A stretch of 7,951 bases of DNA from Candidatus Izemoplasma sp. (GTDB lineage Bacteria; Bacillota_I; Bacilli_A; Izemoplasmatales; Izemoplasmataceae). The stretch lies in assembly GCA_007116105.1 (NCBI GenBank), contig SKJA01000064.1, positions 1 to 7,951 of the forward strand. The letters are read 5' to 3'. Below are positions 1-6,368 of the stretch, in pieces. The position numbers and the translations under genes are program-made. Below the pieces are notes generated by a model. That model was given only the letters and a program-made list of their open reading frames with translations. It was not told the origin of the DNA and searched no databases. Position 1 is the first letter of the stretch, and each line of letters opens with the position of its first letter.

Positions 1-387
1 CATTCTCGTGGTTTTACCCGTCTCATCTTTGAGCGCAAAACCACGACAACGTACCCAGACGGTTGAACCGTCTTGATGGGTGTAGCGCACCACTTGGTCA
101 AACGGATGGTTGGGATCGGCCAAATGTTTTTCAAAGTTGCGCTCGACCGCTCGCAAATCCTCAGGATGAATGATGTCTTTCCAGGCACTGGCCAGATGTT
201 CTTTGGTGCTTGGATCGTAGCCTAACGTGGTCCAAAAACGCTCACTCAACCATTCGTGTTCGCCCTGTTCGATGTCCCAATACCAAAGACCATCCAAGGT
301 CGCTTCTTGGAGAAAATCAAAAATTTCAGTGGTTTTACAAAAGCGCTGGTAGAGTTCTTGTTTTAGGTAATGATCGTGTTTAGACAT
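1..387 (-). CDS. PAS-domain signalling protein, N-terminal 129 residues (cut by window edge)
   Basis: The reading frame is open from ATG at 387 to the left edge, so only the N-terminus is visible. A short helical, charged leader (residues 1-28) precedes a PAS fold of the PAS_3 type. It shows LDGLWYWDIE (31-40), a WL..RFW.TLGYDP strand/helix segment (46-59), the typical HPEDL motif (74-78), and PAC-like strands VVRYTHQDGSTVWVRCRG (99-116) followed by KDETGK. PAS domains of this class sense ligands or redox state, or dimerise, ahead of an output domain. The output domain (GGDEF, histidine kinase, EAL or other) lies outside the window and cannot be named. No signal peptide or membrane segment is seen in the visible part, so the sensor is probably cytosolic. 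The start is supported by GGAGG at 393-397, five bases upstream, and by a TATAAT promoter. It is monocistronic relative to the operon upstream. Confidence 0.85.
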   Translation of the reverse strand, partial: MSKHDHYLKQELYQRFCKTTEIFDFLQEATLDGLWYWDIEQGEHEWLSERFWTTLGYDPSTKEHLASAWKDIIHPEDLRAVERNFEKHLADPNHPFDQVVRYTHQDGSTVWVRCRGFALKDETGKTTRM

Positions 388-424
388 CGCATCCTCCAGA
401 AAGATGAGACCTATTTTCATTTTT

Positions 425-454
425 ATTATACCCATGAGAGGGTTTTGAACACAA
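425..454 (-). promoter_or_regulatory. Promoter for the PAS-domain gene
   Basis: On the minus strand a perfect -10 box TATAAT (425-430) lies 18 bases downstream of a weak -35, TTGTGT (449-454). A run of nine A on the minus strand (466-474) sits just upstream of the -35 and resembles an UP element. Transcription would start near 418, leaving a leader of about 30 bases before ATG 387. The -10 match is strong and the -35 poor, so this is a moderately confident call from sequence alone. Confidence 0.6.
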
Positions 455-525
455 GGTCAAATCGCTTTTTTTTTGAATCGTGCTTTGGTGTGTGTTCTGC
501 GATGTAGGCTTCATTCGATTTAAAG

Positions 526-543
526 AAGCCGATGCGTCGGCTT
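526..543 (-). terminator. Hairpin terminator of the GH5-GH30-SagB-MTHFS operon
   Basis: A perfect 7-bp stem (526-532 with 537-543) with a four-base loop begins immediately after the TAA stop (544-546) of the cyclo-ligase gene. On the minus strand it is followed by CTTTAAAT, a weak T tract. Position directly behind the last operon gene supports termination; the poor T run means it may be leaky. Read in the plus direction it is followed by TTTTAT, but no plus-strand gene is present to need it. Confidence 0.55.
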
Positions 544-1083
544 TTATAAACATAGGGTTTGATTTTCTGTGATGATGCAATCGACTGCTTGGTCGTGGTC
601 CTCTTTTGGTAAGTCAAGACGAAAAAACGGGGTGAAACACACGCCGATTTTCATGCCTTGATGACTCTTTAAATAACCATCATAATAGCCTTTGCCATAG
701 CCCAAGCGATACCCTTGGTGATCAAACCATAGTCCTGGCACAAGCACAGCGTCTAAAGAACCTTCAAGACGTGCCTTGGTGTTTGGTACACGGGTGTTAA
801 ACGGCGCTTTCACAAAGCGTCCTACATGGGGCGCAAACGTTAGTTTACCGTCTTCAATGAGCGGATAAAATGTCTCAAAGTGATGGTCCAGTGCACGCAA
901 GTCCACTTCCTTAGACAAGGGATAAAACACACCAATGCGTCTAAAACGATGTGCGTTCAAGTACTCAATTACCCGTGACACAAGCGCCTCGTTGAGTGTT
1001 TGAAAGGTCGCCTCATCGAGAAAAGCGCGCTGAGCAAGAGCTTCTTGGCGAAGCGTTTGCTTTGCCTCCTGTATAGAGGTCAT
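544..1083 (-). CDS. 5-formyltetrahydrofolate cyclo-ligase (MTHFS)
   Basis: The enzyme converts 5-formyl-THF plus ATP to 5,10-methenyl-THF, returning a stored or inhibitory folate to one-carbon metabolism in the cytoplasm. The 179-residue length fits the family. The diagnostic ATP/folate-site motif GYRLGYGKGYYDGYL is at 124-138, preceded by the usual DAVLVPGLWFD (111-121). The family's N-terminal Lys/Arg helix (KQTLRQEAL, 8-16), the RRIGVFYPLSKEVDL strand (48-62) and the C-terminal DQAVDCIITE (164-173) are also visible. The ATG at 1083 overlaps the stop of the SagB-like gene as ATGA, with AGAGG at 1089-1093 as ribosome site, so the two are probably translationally coupled. It is the last gene of a four-gene operon and is followed directly by a hairpin. 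In other bacteria this gene has symbols such as fau or ygfA; I leave the symbol blank. Family assignment is firm; why it sits with glycosidases is not clear. Confidence 0.95.
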   Translation of the reverse strand: MTSIQEAKQTLRQEALAQRAFLDEATFQTLNEALVSRVIEYLNAHRFRRIGVFYPLSKEVDLRALDHHFETFYPLIEDGKLTFAPHVGRFVKAPFNTRVPNTKARLEGSLDAVLVPGLWFDHQGYRLGYGKGYYDGYLKSHQGMKIGVCFTPFFRLDLPKEDHDQAVDCIITENQTLCL

Positions 1084-1814
1084 TCAGTCCTCTCAAGCGG
1101 TCCATAAGGGGCCGCATACAAGACGGTTTGTTCGCTTAAGTTAAGGCCCAACGCCTCATTGAGCTCCACATCTTCAAACGCGCCGATGGCACAGGTGCCT
1201 AGGTCTTGTGCCGTGGCAACAAGATAAAGGTTTTGCGCGATGTGACCCGCATCCAGTAAGAGATACCGAGCACTGCGCTGAGCGTAACGTGCGCTCATCC
1301 GCTCCACTTGAGCGACCCAAAAGAAACACACCGCCGCATCGGTGACCATCCGTTGTTGATGACAGGCCATCATCAGACTGTGGGCTTTCGCTTTGCCCTC
1401 TTCAAGCAGCACAAGCGCATGCGTTTGGGCGTCATAGACGTAAAGCCCCGGGCTAAGCGTGTCCACCTGATTGATCAGAAGGTACGTCTCAAACGCGTGT
1501 CTCGCCCCTGCGGAGGGCACCATCCGAAACGTGGCGCGATCATCGACCACTTTTTTGACCCCTTGTGTCATCCATAAGGCATATGAGAGTGCCTCTAGAC
1601 TTAACGGTTCTTGCGAAAATTTGCGATGCGAGCGTCGTTGCGTGATCGCCTCATGCAAGGCCATCGAGGGTGGGGTGAGCTGTTGGGGTTTGGGAAGGGG
1701 AAGCTTCGTGCCTTCCATGGGGGTAAAGAGCGGAGGACGTGTTGTGGAGGAAGGCTGTGGTGTCATTTCTTTGGTATGACTTAACGCCAAAATGTCGAGC
1801 ACGGTTTGTTTCAT
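1080..1814 (-). CDS. SagB-type nitroreductase-family flavoprotein (FMN oxidoreductase)
   Basis: This 244-residue protein has the SagB/ThcOx-type nitroreductase fold, which binds FMN. A proline/threonine-rich leader (about 18-50) precedes LHEAITQRRSHRKF (53-66), whose RRSxRxF matches the FMN-phosphate motif. It is followed by LEALSYALWMTQG (73-85), PSAGARHAFETYLL (100-113), SPGLYVYDAQTHAL (121-134), the helix YLLLDAGHIAQNLYLVA (184-200) with LGTCAIGAF (205-213), and a terminal LYAAPYGPLER. In thiazole/oxazole peptide clusters SagB oxidises azolines to azoles, but many stand-alone relatives have no known substrate. No cyclodehydratase, leader-peptide binder or precursor gene is visible, so an azole-forming role is not supported here. 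Start ATG 1814 has AAAGGCGG at 1821-1828. It lies 30 bases after the GH30 stop and overlaps the cyclo-ligase start by four bases. Family call is firm, function unknown. Confidence 0.85.
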   Translation of the reverse strand: MKQTVLDILALSHTKEMTPQPSSTTRPPLFTPMEGTKLPLPKPQQLTPPSMALHEAITQRRSHRKFSQEPLSLEALSYALWMTQGVKKVVDDRATFRMVPSAGARHAFETYLLINQVDTLSPGLYVYDAQTHALVLLEEGKAKAHSLMMACHQQRMVTDAAVCFFWVAQVERMSARYAQRSARYLLLDAGHIAQNLYLVATAQDLGTCAIGAFEDVELNEALGLNLSEQTVLYAAPYGPLERTE

Positions 1815-1844
1815 GATTGTCCGCCTTTCAAAGGGTGTGGATGC

Positions 1845-3185
1845 TTAAGATTTTGGGACAATGAGCGTCGTAATCGAACGCTCAGGCACACTCAAGTTTA
1901 GAGGCTGTCCGTCGATGATGAGATCAATGGTTTGAATCCAACCTTCGTTTTGCACAACGATGATACGTTCACCACTCGGGTTTAGATACGCTGTGAGATA
2001 GAGGTTAGGATGGTGGGATTTTGACACATGAATGCGTTTCGCTCCAGGCTGAATGAACTTGGAGAAATGACCAATGTAATAATACGATGGATTGTAGGTG
2101 AGGGCGCCGCTTTCGCGGTCAATCATGATCGGGGCTTCACAGTAGTTGTGCACATGATTGGGACCACCTTGATCGTCTAAAAACAAGTTCCATTCAACAA
2201 ACCCTTCGGTGTAATTGAGGGAATCTTTGATGATGTTGCGCCCATAATGTTCACCGTGTTTCCAGACGTCTTCTTCGTAATCGCCACTGTTGAGTTTTGG
2301 ATTAGAAAACTCAACGCACCCTTCTGTAAACAGCAAGTGGGTCTCAGGGTACAGATCATGAACAACACTGAGGTTTTCACTGGCCTCACTGACATACCAG
2401 TGATGACCCACGCCCCACACTTTATCTTTGAGATCTTTTAAAACCCCGTGGGCGCGTTCAACCACGATGTCACGGTTGTGGTCCCAAATGATGAGTTTGA
2501 CGTCAAGATTGGCTTTTAAGAGTGCCTCATGTAAGACTTCCACCATCGCTTTTTCTTGGTCAATGGTGTAATGACAAGACTCCCAGGTTTGGTTGGCTTC
2601 TGGTTCGTTTTGGATGGTCAGGGCTTGAATGGCGATGCCTCGTTCATGCATTGCTTGGATGTATTTGACAAGGTAAGCAGCCCAAACCTCATAATACTCT
2701 GGTTTTAACGACCCACCATAATAGAGTGTTTGATTGGTTTTCATAAACGCCGGTGGTGACCATGGTGAAGCAAACAACCAAAGTCCACCCGCAAGCGCTT
2801 GAGCGCGTTGTATGAAAGGCACGATTTCAGCATCATCGGCTTCTAGACTAAAGCTCTTTAAGGTGTCATCGCCTTCGTCAACGTAGGTTCTTGAAGCCAC
2901 TGAAAAATCCGACGAATGAATGACGGTACGTCCCATGTTGTAGTGCAGACCGGTGGGCGAAAAATACGCCTGAAGCGCTTCTTCTTGATGGGGTGTGCGT
3001 GCAAACACATGCGCCGCGGCTTCACTAAAGGCGCCGCCAAACCCCATGTGGGTTTGATAGGTGCGCTGACTGTCAACCACCATCACCGCACTGGCGTTGG
3101 CTTGACTGGTGCGATCGAACGTACGCGGGGGTAAGGTGACCCAGGTGGATTTGTTGCGTTTCTTGGTTTGAATGAGTTGAATCAT
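1845..3185 (-). CDS. Glycoside hydrolase family 30 (glucosylceramidase-like), cytoplasmic
   Basis: A retaining beta-glycosidase of 446 residues. Short N-terminal strands lead into the barrel with GFGGAFSEAAAHVF (48-61), an NMGRTVIHSSDFS segment (83-95) and LWLFASPWSPPAFMKTN (135-151), all typical of GH30. The general acid/base is probably Glu194 in TIQNEPEA, and the nucleophile Glu288 in LLFTEGC. WNLFLDDQGGPNH (332-344) is the next conserved barrel segment, and a C-terminal beta domain (about 375-446) ends in PERSITTLIVP, as in glucosylceramidases. Known GH30 activities include glucosylceramidase, beta-1,6-glucanase and beta-xylosidase; which applies cannot be told from sequence by eye. No signal peptide or anchor is seen, so it should act inside the cell on imported oligosaccharides or glycolipid-derived glucosides. 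AGGAG at 3193-3197 precedes ATG 3185 by seven bases. It follows the GH5 gene by 21 bases in the same operon. Confidence 0.9.
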   Translation of the reverse strand: MIQLIQTKKRNKSTWVTLPPRTFDRTSQANASAVMVVDSQRTYQTHMGFGGAFSEAAAHVFARTPHQEEALQAYFSPTGLHYNMGRTVIHSSDFSVASRTYVDEGDDTLKSFSLEADDAEIVPFIQRAQALAGGLWLFASPWSPPAFMKTNQTLYYGGSLKPEYYEVWAAYLVKYIQAMHERGIAIQALTIQNEPEANQTWESCHYTIDQEKAMVEVLHEALLKANLDVKLIIWDHNRDIVVERAHGVLKDLKDKVWGVGHHWYVSEASENLSVVHDLYPETHLLFTEGCVEFSNPKLNSGDYEEDVWKHGEHYGRNIIKDSLNYTEGFVEWNLFLDDQGGPNHVHNYCEAPIMIDRESGALTYNPSYYYIGHFSKFIQPGAKRIHVSKSHHPNLYLTAYLNPSGERIIVVQNEGWIQTIDLIIDGQPLNLSVPERSITTLIVPKS

Positions 3186-3206
3186 ATGACATCTCCTATC
3201 GATGAG

Positions 3207-4787
3207 TTAACGTGACACAAAGTGTCCGTGTGAATCGAGCGCTGTAAAGCGTAGACCTTCGATGAACGTTGTGGACACCGCCACAAGTTTTACTTCATTG
3301 CATGCTTGGGGCTGATCGACAAACACACTGAGACCTCTTAAGGGGAGTGGTTGGTCGTTGACAAAGACTTCAAGTGCGCCCCCATGAAGGGTCGTGATTT
3401 CGATGAGCACACGGCTCACTTCCTTGGTGGTGTGAAAGCTGTACTTGACCCATTCACCCGCATTCAGTCTAACATAGAGCCGGTCTTTTTCAGCCACACT
3501 TTCGCCTTTTTGATGCCAAAAATTGGGTGTCACGACCGCACCCTCACGGTTGACAATGGCGACACCATCGTCTGTTCGGTAGCTTGCAAGGTGGTGGGTG
3601 TGCACCTTAAAACTCACCCCTGGACCCAACGTATCATAACTGTGGGCCCACACGCTGAAACTGTTTTGGTTTTTGAGCGCATTGACCGTTTCCTTCAGAC
3701 TGGTGGTGTTGTCATAGGTGATGTTTTCAAGCAACGTCTCAAGCACTTGAACACTGCGTTGTTTATCCAAAGTCCCTTCTAAAAACGCGTCCCACAAGGG
3801 TGGTTTTGCGAACGATTTTAAGGCGTTGGTTGCGTTCATTTTTTTATAGGTCCAAAAGACGGTGGAGATGTTTTTTTGGCGGTAAAGTTTAAACGCAGCA
3901 CTCAGCCAAGGAAGATTGTTTTCACCACCTTCACCCATCAAAATGGGACGGTTGTGATGGGCTCGACCCTGTAAGTATGGCGCAAGACTTTCTTGGTCAG
4001 GAGCACTCCAATACTTGTGAAACTGTAACCAAAGATTGTCATCTTTAAACGTTTTAAAACACGACCAATCGGTGGACCAATGCAGTCCCTCAAGCGTGAT
4101 CATATGATGGGGATCGATCGACCGAATTGCGTCGATCAGACGCTCATAAAAAGGCATGAGCTGTGGGTTGTGTTGGTGAAACCATTCTGGCAGCGGTTCG
4201 TTGAGCAAATCATACGCCGCCACCACGCTGCGTAGAGCGTAACGCTTGGCGAACGTCTGCCAAACAAAGACCGTTTGGTCTTGATACAGAGTCTTCATAA
4301 ACAGCGCAGGGGTATCGTTTTGAGAATTGTCAATGTTCGCGCCCGTTTGACCCCCGGGAGCCGCATGCAAGTCCAAAATCACATACACCTCATGGGTTTC
4401 ACAGGCGTCTAAAATGGCGTCTAACAACGCAAAATTGTCTTCCTTGAGGGTGAGCGTGGTGTGGCGCTCACTCGGTTCAAAAAAGACCTCATAATCCAGT
4501 GCAATGCGAATCATGTTGAAGCCCATGTGTGCTAAGTAAGCCACATCCTCAGCGGTAAAAAACGTCTGGCGCCAGCGCCTTAAAAAGTCTGCGGTGAAGG
4601 CGTGACCCACCCTCTGTTGAAGATGCGCTTCAAACCGTCTAGGACGGTCGATGGGCCCTCTGCTTTCGATCATGTACCCTTCTATCAATAACCATGCACC
4701 AATCCCGACCCCTTCAAACACGATCGGGCGGTCGTGTGGGTCATGAATGGCTTGACCCACGGCACGGCAATACCCTTTTTTAGACAT
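3207..4787 (-). CDS. Glycoside hydrolase family 5 with C-terminal carbohydrate-binding-like module
   Basis: First gene of the operon, 526 residues. Residues about 1-345 form a GH5 barrel: GVGIGAWLLIEGYM (26-39), FTAEDVAYLAHMGFNMIRIA (77-96), VILDLHAAPGGQTGANIDNS (136-155), and the acid/base Glu197 in AYDLLNEP. The probable nucleophile is Glu286 in PILMGEGGEN, with FWTYKKM (311-317) after it. Residues about 376-520 form a separate beta-rich region. YRTDDGVAIV (403-412) and LNAGEWVKYSF (441-451) recall CBM6/CBM35-like modules. GH5 covers cellulases, exo-beta-glucanases, mannanases and endoglycoceramidases; the GxWLLxEGYM and HAAPGGQTG pattern resembles exo-glucosidase-like members, but substrate is not assignable. 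There is no signal peptide, which is unusual for an enzyme carrying a binding module. ATG 4787 has AAAGGAG at 4794-4800, six bases upstream. Confidence 0.88.
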   Translation of the reverse strand: MSKKGYCRAVGQAIHDPHDRPIVFEGVGIGAWLLIEGYMIESRGPIDRPRRFEAHLQQRVGHAFTADFLRRWRQTFFTAEDVAYLAHMGFNMIRIALDYEVFFEPSERHTTLTLKEDNFALLDAILDACETHEVYVILDLHAAPGGQTGANIDNSQNDTPALFMKTLYQDQTVFVWQTFAKRYALRSVVAAYDLLNEPLPEWFHQHNPQLMPFYERLIDAIRSIDPHHMITLEGLHWSTDWSCFKTFKDDNLWLQFHKYWSAPDQESLAPYLQGRAHHNRPILMGEGGENNLPWLSAAFKLYRQKNISTVFWTYKKMNATNALKSFAKPPLWDAFLEGTLDKQRSVQVLETLLENITYDNTTSLKETVNALKNQNSFSVWAHSYDTLGPGVSFKVHTHHLASYRTDDGVAIVNREGAVVTPNFWHQKGESVAEKDRLYVRLNAGEWVKYSFHTTKEVSRVLIEITTLHGGALEVFVNDQPLPLRGLSVFVDQPQACNEVKLVAVSTTFIEGLRFTALDSHGHFVSR

Positions 4788-4796
4788 GAAGTGCTC

Positions 4797-4841
4797 CTTT
4801 GCAAAGTGTCATCAACCGCATTATAGCATACTCTTTGCAAG
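4797..4841 (-). repeat. Paired CTTTGCAA(A)G repeats flanking the GH5-operon -10 box
   Basis: CTTTGCAAAG at 4797-4806 is a perfect 10-bp palindrome overlapping the ribosome-binding site of the GH5 gene. A nine-base near copy, CTTTGCAAG, lies at 4833-4841 within the promoter spacer. The copies start 36 bases apart and bracket the -10 box. The arrangement could be a repressor operator pair, but no regulator is encoded in the window and the sites are short enough to arise by chance. Confidence 0.35.
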
Positions 4842-4848
4842 CTGGTTC
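4820..4848 (-). promoter_or_regulatory. Extended -10 promoter of the GH5 operon
   Basis: The minus strand carries TGCTATAAT (4820-4828), a perfect extended -10 element. At a 17-base spacing the -35 position reads GAACCA (4843-4848), a poor match, as is common with extended -10 promoters. The predicted start is near 4813, giving a leader of about 25 bases to ATG 4787. It lies just downstream of the transhydrogenase terminator, so the GH5 operon is transcribed separately. Confidence 0.7.
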
Positions 4849-4850
4849 CA

Positions 4851-4887
4851 TAAAAATAAGCCTACGAGGCAACGGCCTCGTAGGCTT
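4851..4887 (-). terminator. Rho-independent terminator of the pnt operon
   Basis: A perfect 13-bp inverted repeat (4858-4870 with 4875-4887) with a four-base loop is followed on the minus strand by ATTTTTA (4851-4857). It begins 29 bases after the pntB stop. Stem, loop and T run are all in the right order for minus-strand transcription only; the plus side has no T tract. Confidence 0.9.
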
Positions 4888-4916
4888 TGAAAAGACGACC
4901 TAAGACTTACAAACGT

Positions 4917-6368
4917 TTAAAGCTCTTTGTACGCACGCACCATTTCTTCAACCGCTTTTTTCGCATCGCTAAAGAGCATCAAGGTGTTGTCTAAAGCGAA
5001 CAATGGGTTGGGGAGACCGGCAAAACCTGAGCCTAAGGAGCGTTTAATGACCACACACGTTCCTGCCTCATCAACGTTCAGAATCGGCATGCCCGCAATC
5101 GGCGATTGAGGGTCGCGTGCCAACGGGTTTACCACGTCATTGGCACCTAAAATCAACACTAAATCGGTGGATGAAAACTGTGGGTTGATGGTGTCTAAAT
5201 CCAACAGTTTCTCATAGGCAATGCTTTCTTCTGCGAGCAACACGTTCATGTGACCAGGCATCCGTCCAGCCACTGGATGAATCCCAAACGTGACTTGAAT
5301 GCCGTCGGCTTCAAGCGCATCGGACAGTTGTTTAACGGCCGAAGACGCACGCGCAACCGCCATTCCATAGCCTGGGACAATGACCACGCGTTGAGCCCCT
5401 TTTAAAATCATCGCAACTTCTTCAGCTGAGGTGGACTTAACTTTGCCTGCATACACATCGTCGTCGCTTAAACTCGAAGCCACACCACCAAAGCCACCGA
5501 AAAGAACGTTCGTGAGCGATCGGTTCATCGCTTTACACATGATCGCCGATAAGATGATGCCACTGGCGCCAACGAGTGACCCCGAAATGATGAGCACCGT
5601 GTTGCTTAACACAAAGCCTGTCGCCGCAGCGGCTAACCCTGAGTAAGCATTAAGCAAGGCAATGACCACCGGCATGTCGGCACCGCCGATGCCAATGACT
5701 AAGAACAACCCAAGCACAAAGCCACCCATAACGATGCCCCAATAAAGTGCCAACGAGGGGTCTAAAACATACAGCACGCCAAGCGCCAATAAAAGCGCAA
5801 GCAACATCAATTTAAACGCTAAATCCCCTTTAAACGTGACCGGTTTATCGGGAATGATTTTTAACCCTTGGAGCTTACTAAACGCAATGAAACTACCGGT
5901 AAACGTGATGGCTCCGATCAGCCCCGAAAACACAGTCGCAATCAACGCGGTGGTTTCCAGTGCGCCTTCAATCAAGCTTAACTGATAATACACCCCTGCG
6001 ACTAAGAGCGAAGCAAGGCCGCCAAACCCGTTAAAGATGGCCACCATTTGTGGCATGGAGGTCATTTGAACTTTGATTGCACTGACCACACCCACCACTG
6101 CGCCTAAAAGCACAGCCAGTAAGATGACCACCCAGTAGCCGCTTTCAAAGCGTAACGTTTCCCCGGCGACATCCACCGTGATGCCAAAGTCAATGAACGC
6201 CGTCACAAACGCAATGAGCATCCCCATGGCACCTAAAAAGTTCCCTTGAGGCGCATGTTTGGGGTGCGCTAGGCGTTTAATGCCTACGATAAAGAAAATC
6301 GCACTGGTTAAATAGAGTAATGCGACCAACACATCTTTTAAAGTCGCCAGCGTCTCGTATGCCATCAT
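4917..6368 (-). CDS. pntB: NAD(P) transhydrogenase subunit beta (membrane domain plus NADP(H)-binding domain III)
   Basis: This subunit completes the proton-pumping transhydrogenase: NADH + NADP+ + H+(out) gives NAD+ + NADPH + H+(in). The 483 residues are slightly longer than the usual 460 or so. Residues about 1-300 hold some eight or nine membrane helices, with MPQMVAIFNGFGG (105-117), GGADMPVVIALLNAYSG (228-244) and the hinge RSLTNVLFGGFGG (283-295). Domain III (about 310-483) binds NADP(H): VPGYGMAVARA (331-341), HPVAGRMPGHMNVLLAE (364-380), GANDVVNP (408-415, Asp411), SPIAGMP (422-428), KRS (442-444) and NPLF (454-457). Asn113 stands where E. coli PntB has His91, a proton-channel residue. 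The start is ATG 6368, an ATGA overlap with pntAB, with GGGAG at 6378-6382. A second in-frame ATG follows immediately at 6365, with worse spacing. Identity is very secure. Confidence 0.97.
   Translation of the reverse strand: MMAYETLATLKDVLVALLYLTSAIFFIVGIKRLAHPKHAPQGNFLGAMGMLIAFVTAFIDFGITVDVAGETLRFESGYWVVILLAVLLGAVVGVVSAIKVQMTSMPQMVAIFNGFGGLASLLVAGVYYQLSLIEGALETTALIATVFSGLIGAITFTGSFIAFSKLQGLKIIPDKPVTFKGDLAFKLMLLALLLALGVLYVLDPSLALYWGIVMGGFVLGLFLVIGIGGADMPVVIALLNAYSGLAAAATGFVLSNTVLIISGSLVGASGIILSAIMCKAMNRSLTNVLFGGFGGVASSLSDDDVYAGKVKSTSAEEVAMILKGAQRVVIVPGYGMAVARASSAVKQLSDALEADGIQVTFGIHPVAGRMPGHMNVLLAEESIAYEKLLDLDTINPQFSSTDLVLILGANDVVNPLARDPQSPIAGMPILNVDEAGTCVVIKRSLGSGFAGLPNPLFALDNTLMLFSDAKKAVEEMVRAYKEL

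Noticed and set aside
466..474. Run of nine T on the plus strand as a possible plus-strand terminator
   Set aside because: No stable hairpin directly precedes it and no plus-strand gene exists; better read as an A tract upstream of the minus-strand PAS promoter.
447..497. Inverted repeat GAACACA (447-453) with TGTGTTC (491-497)
   Set aside because: Seven-base arms separated by 37 bases, partly overlapping the -35 of the PAS promoter; too short and far apart to call a structure or operator.
380..617. Short minus-strand frames over the MTHFS 3' end and the gap to the PAS gene
   Set aside because: They overlap the terminator and promoter region, have no supporting ribosome site, and their composition is low-complexity and basic. 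Treated as chance.
1080..1814. Azole-peptide (TOMM) biosynthetic cluster
   Set aside because: Only the SagB-like gene is present; the neighbours are glycosidases and a folate enzyme, with no cyclodehydratase or precursor peptide.
3351..3782. Plus-strand open frame of 143 codons opposite the GH5 gene
   Set aside because: It is antisense to the conserved C-terminal part of GH5, has no good ribosome site, and its translation resembles no family I know. It is a frame shadow.
4911..4918. AAACGTTT palindrome at the pntB stop
   Set aside because: Eight bases overlapping the last codons and stop; expected by chance in this composition and separate from the real terminator at 4851-4887.
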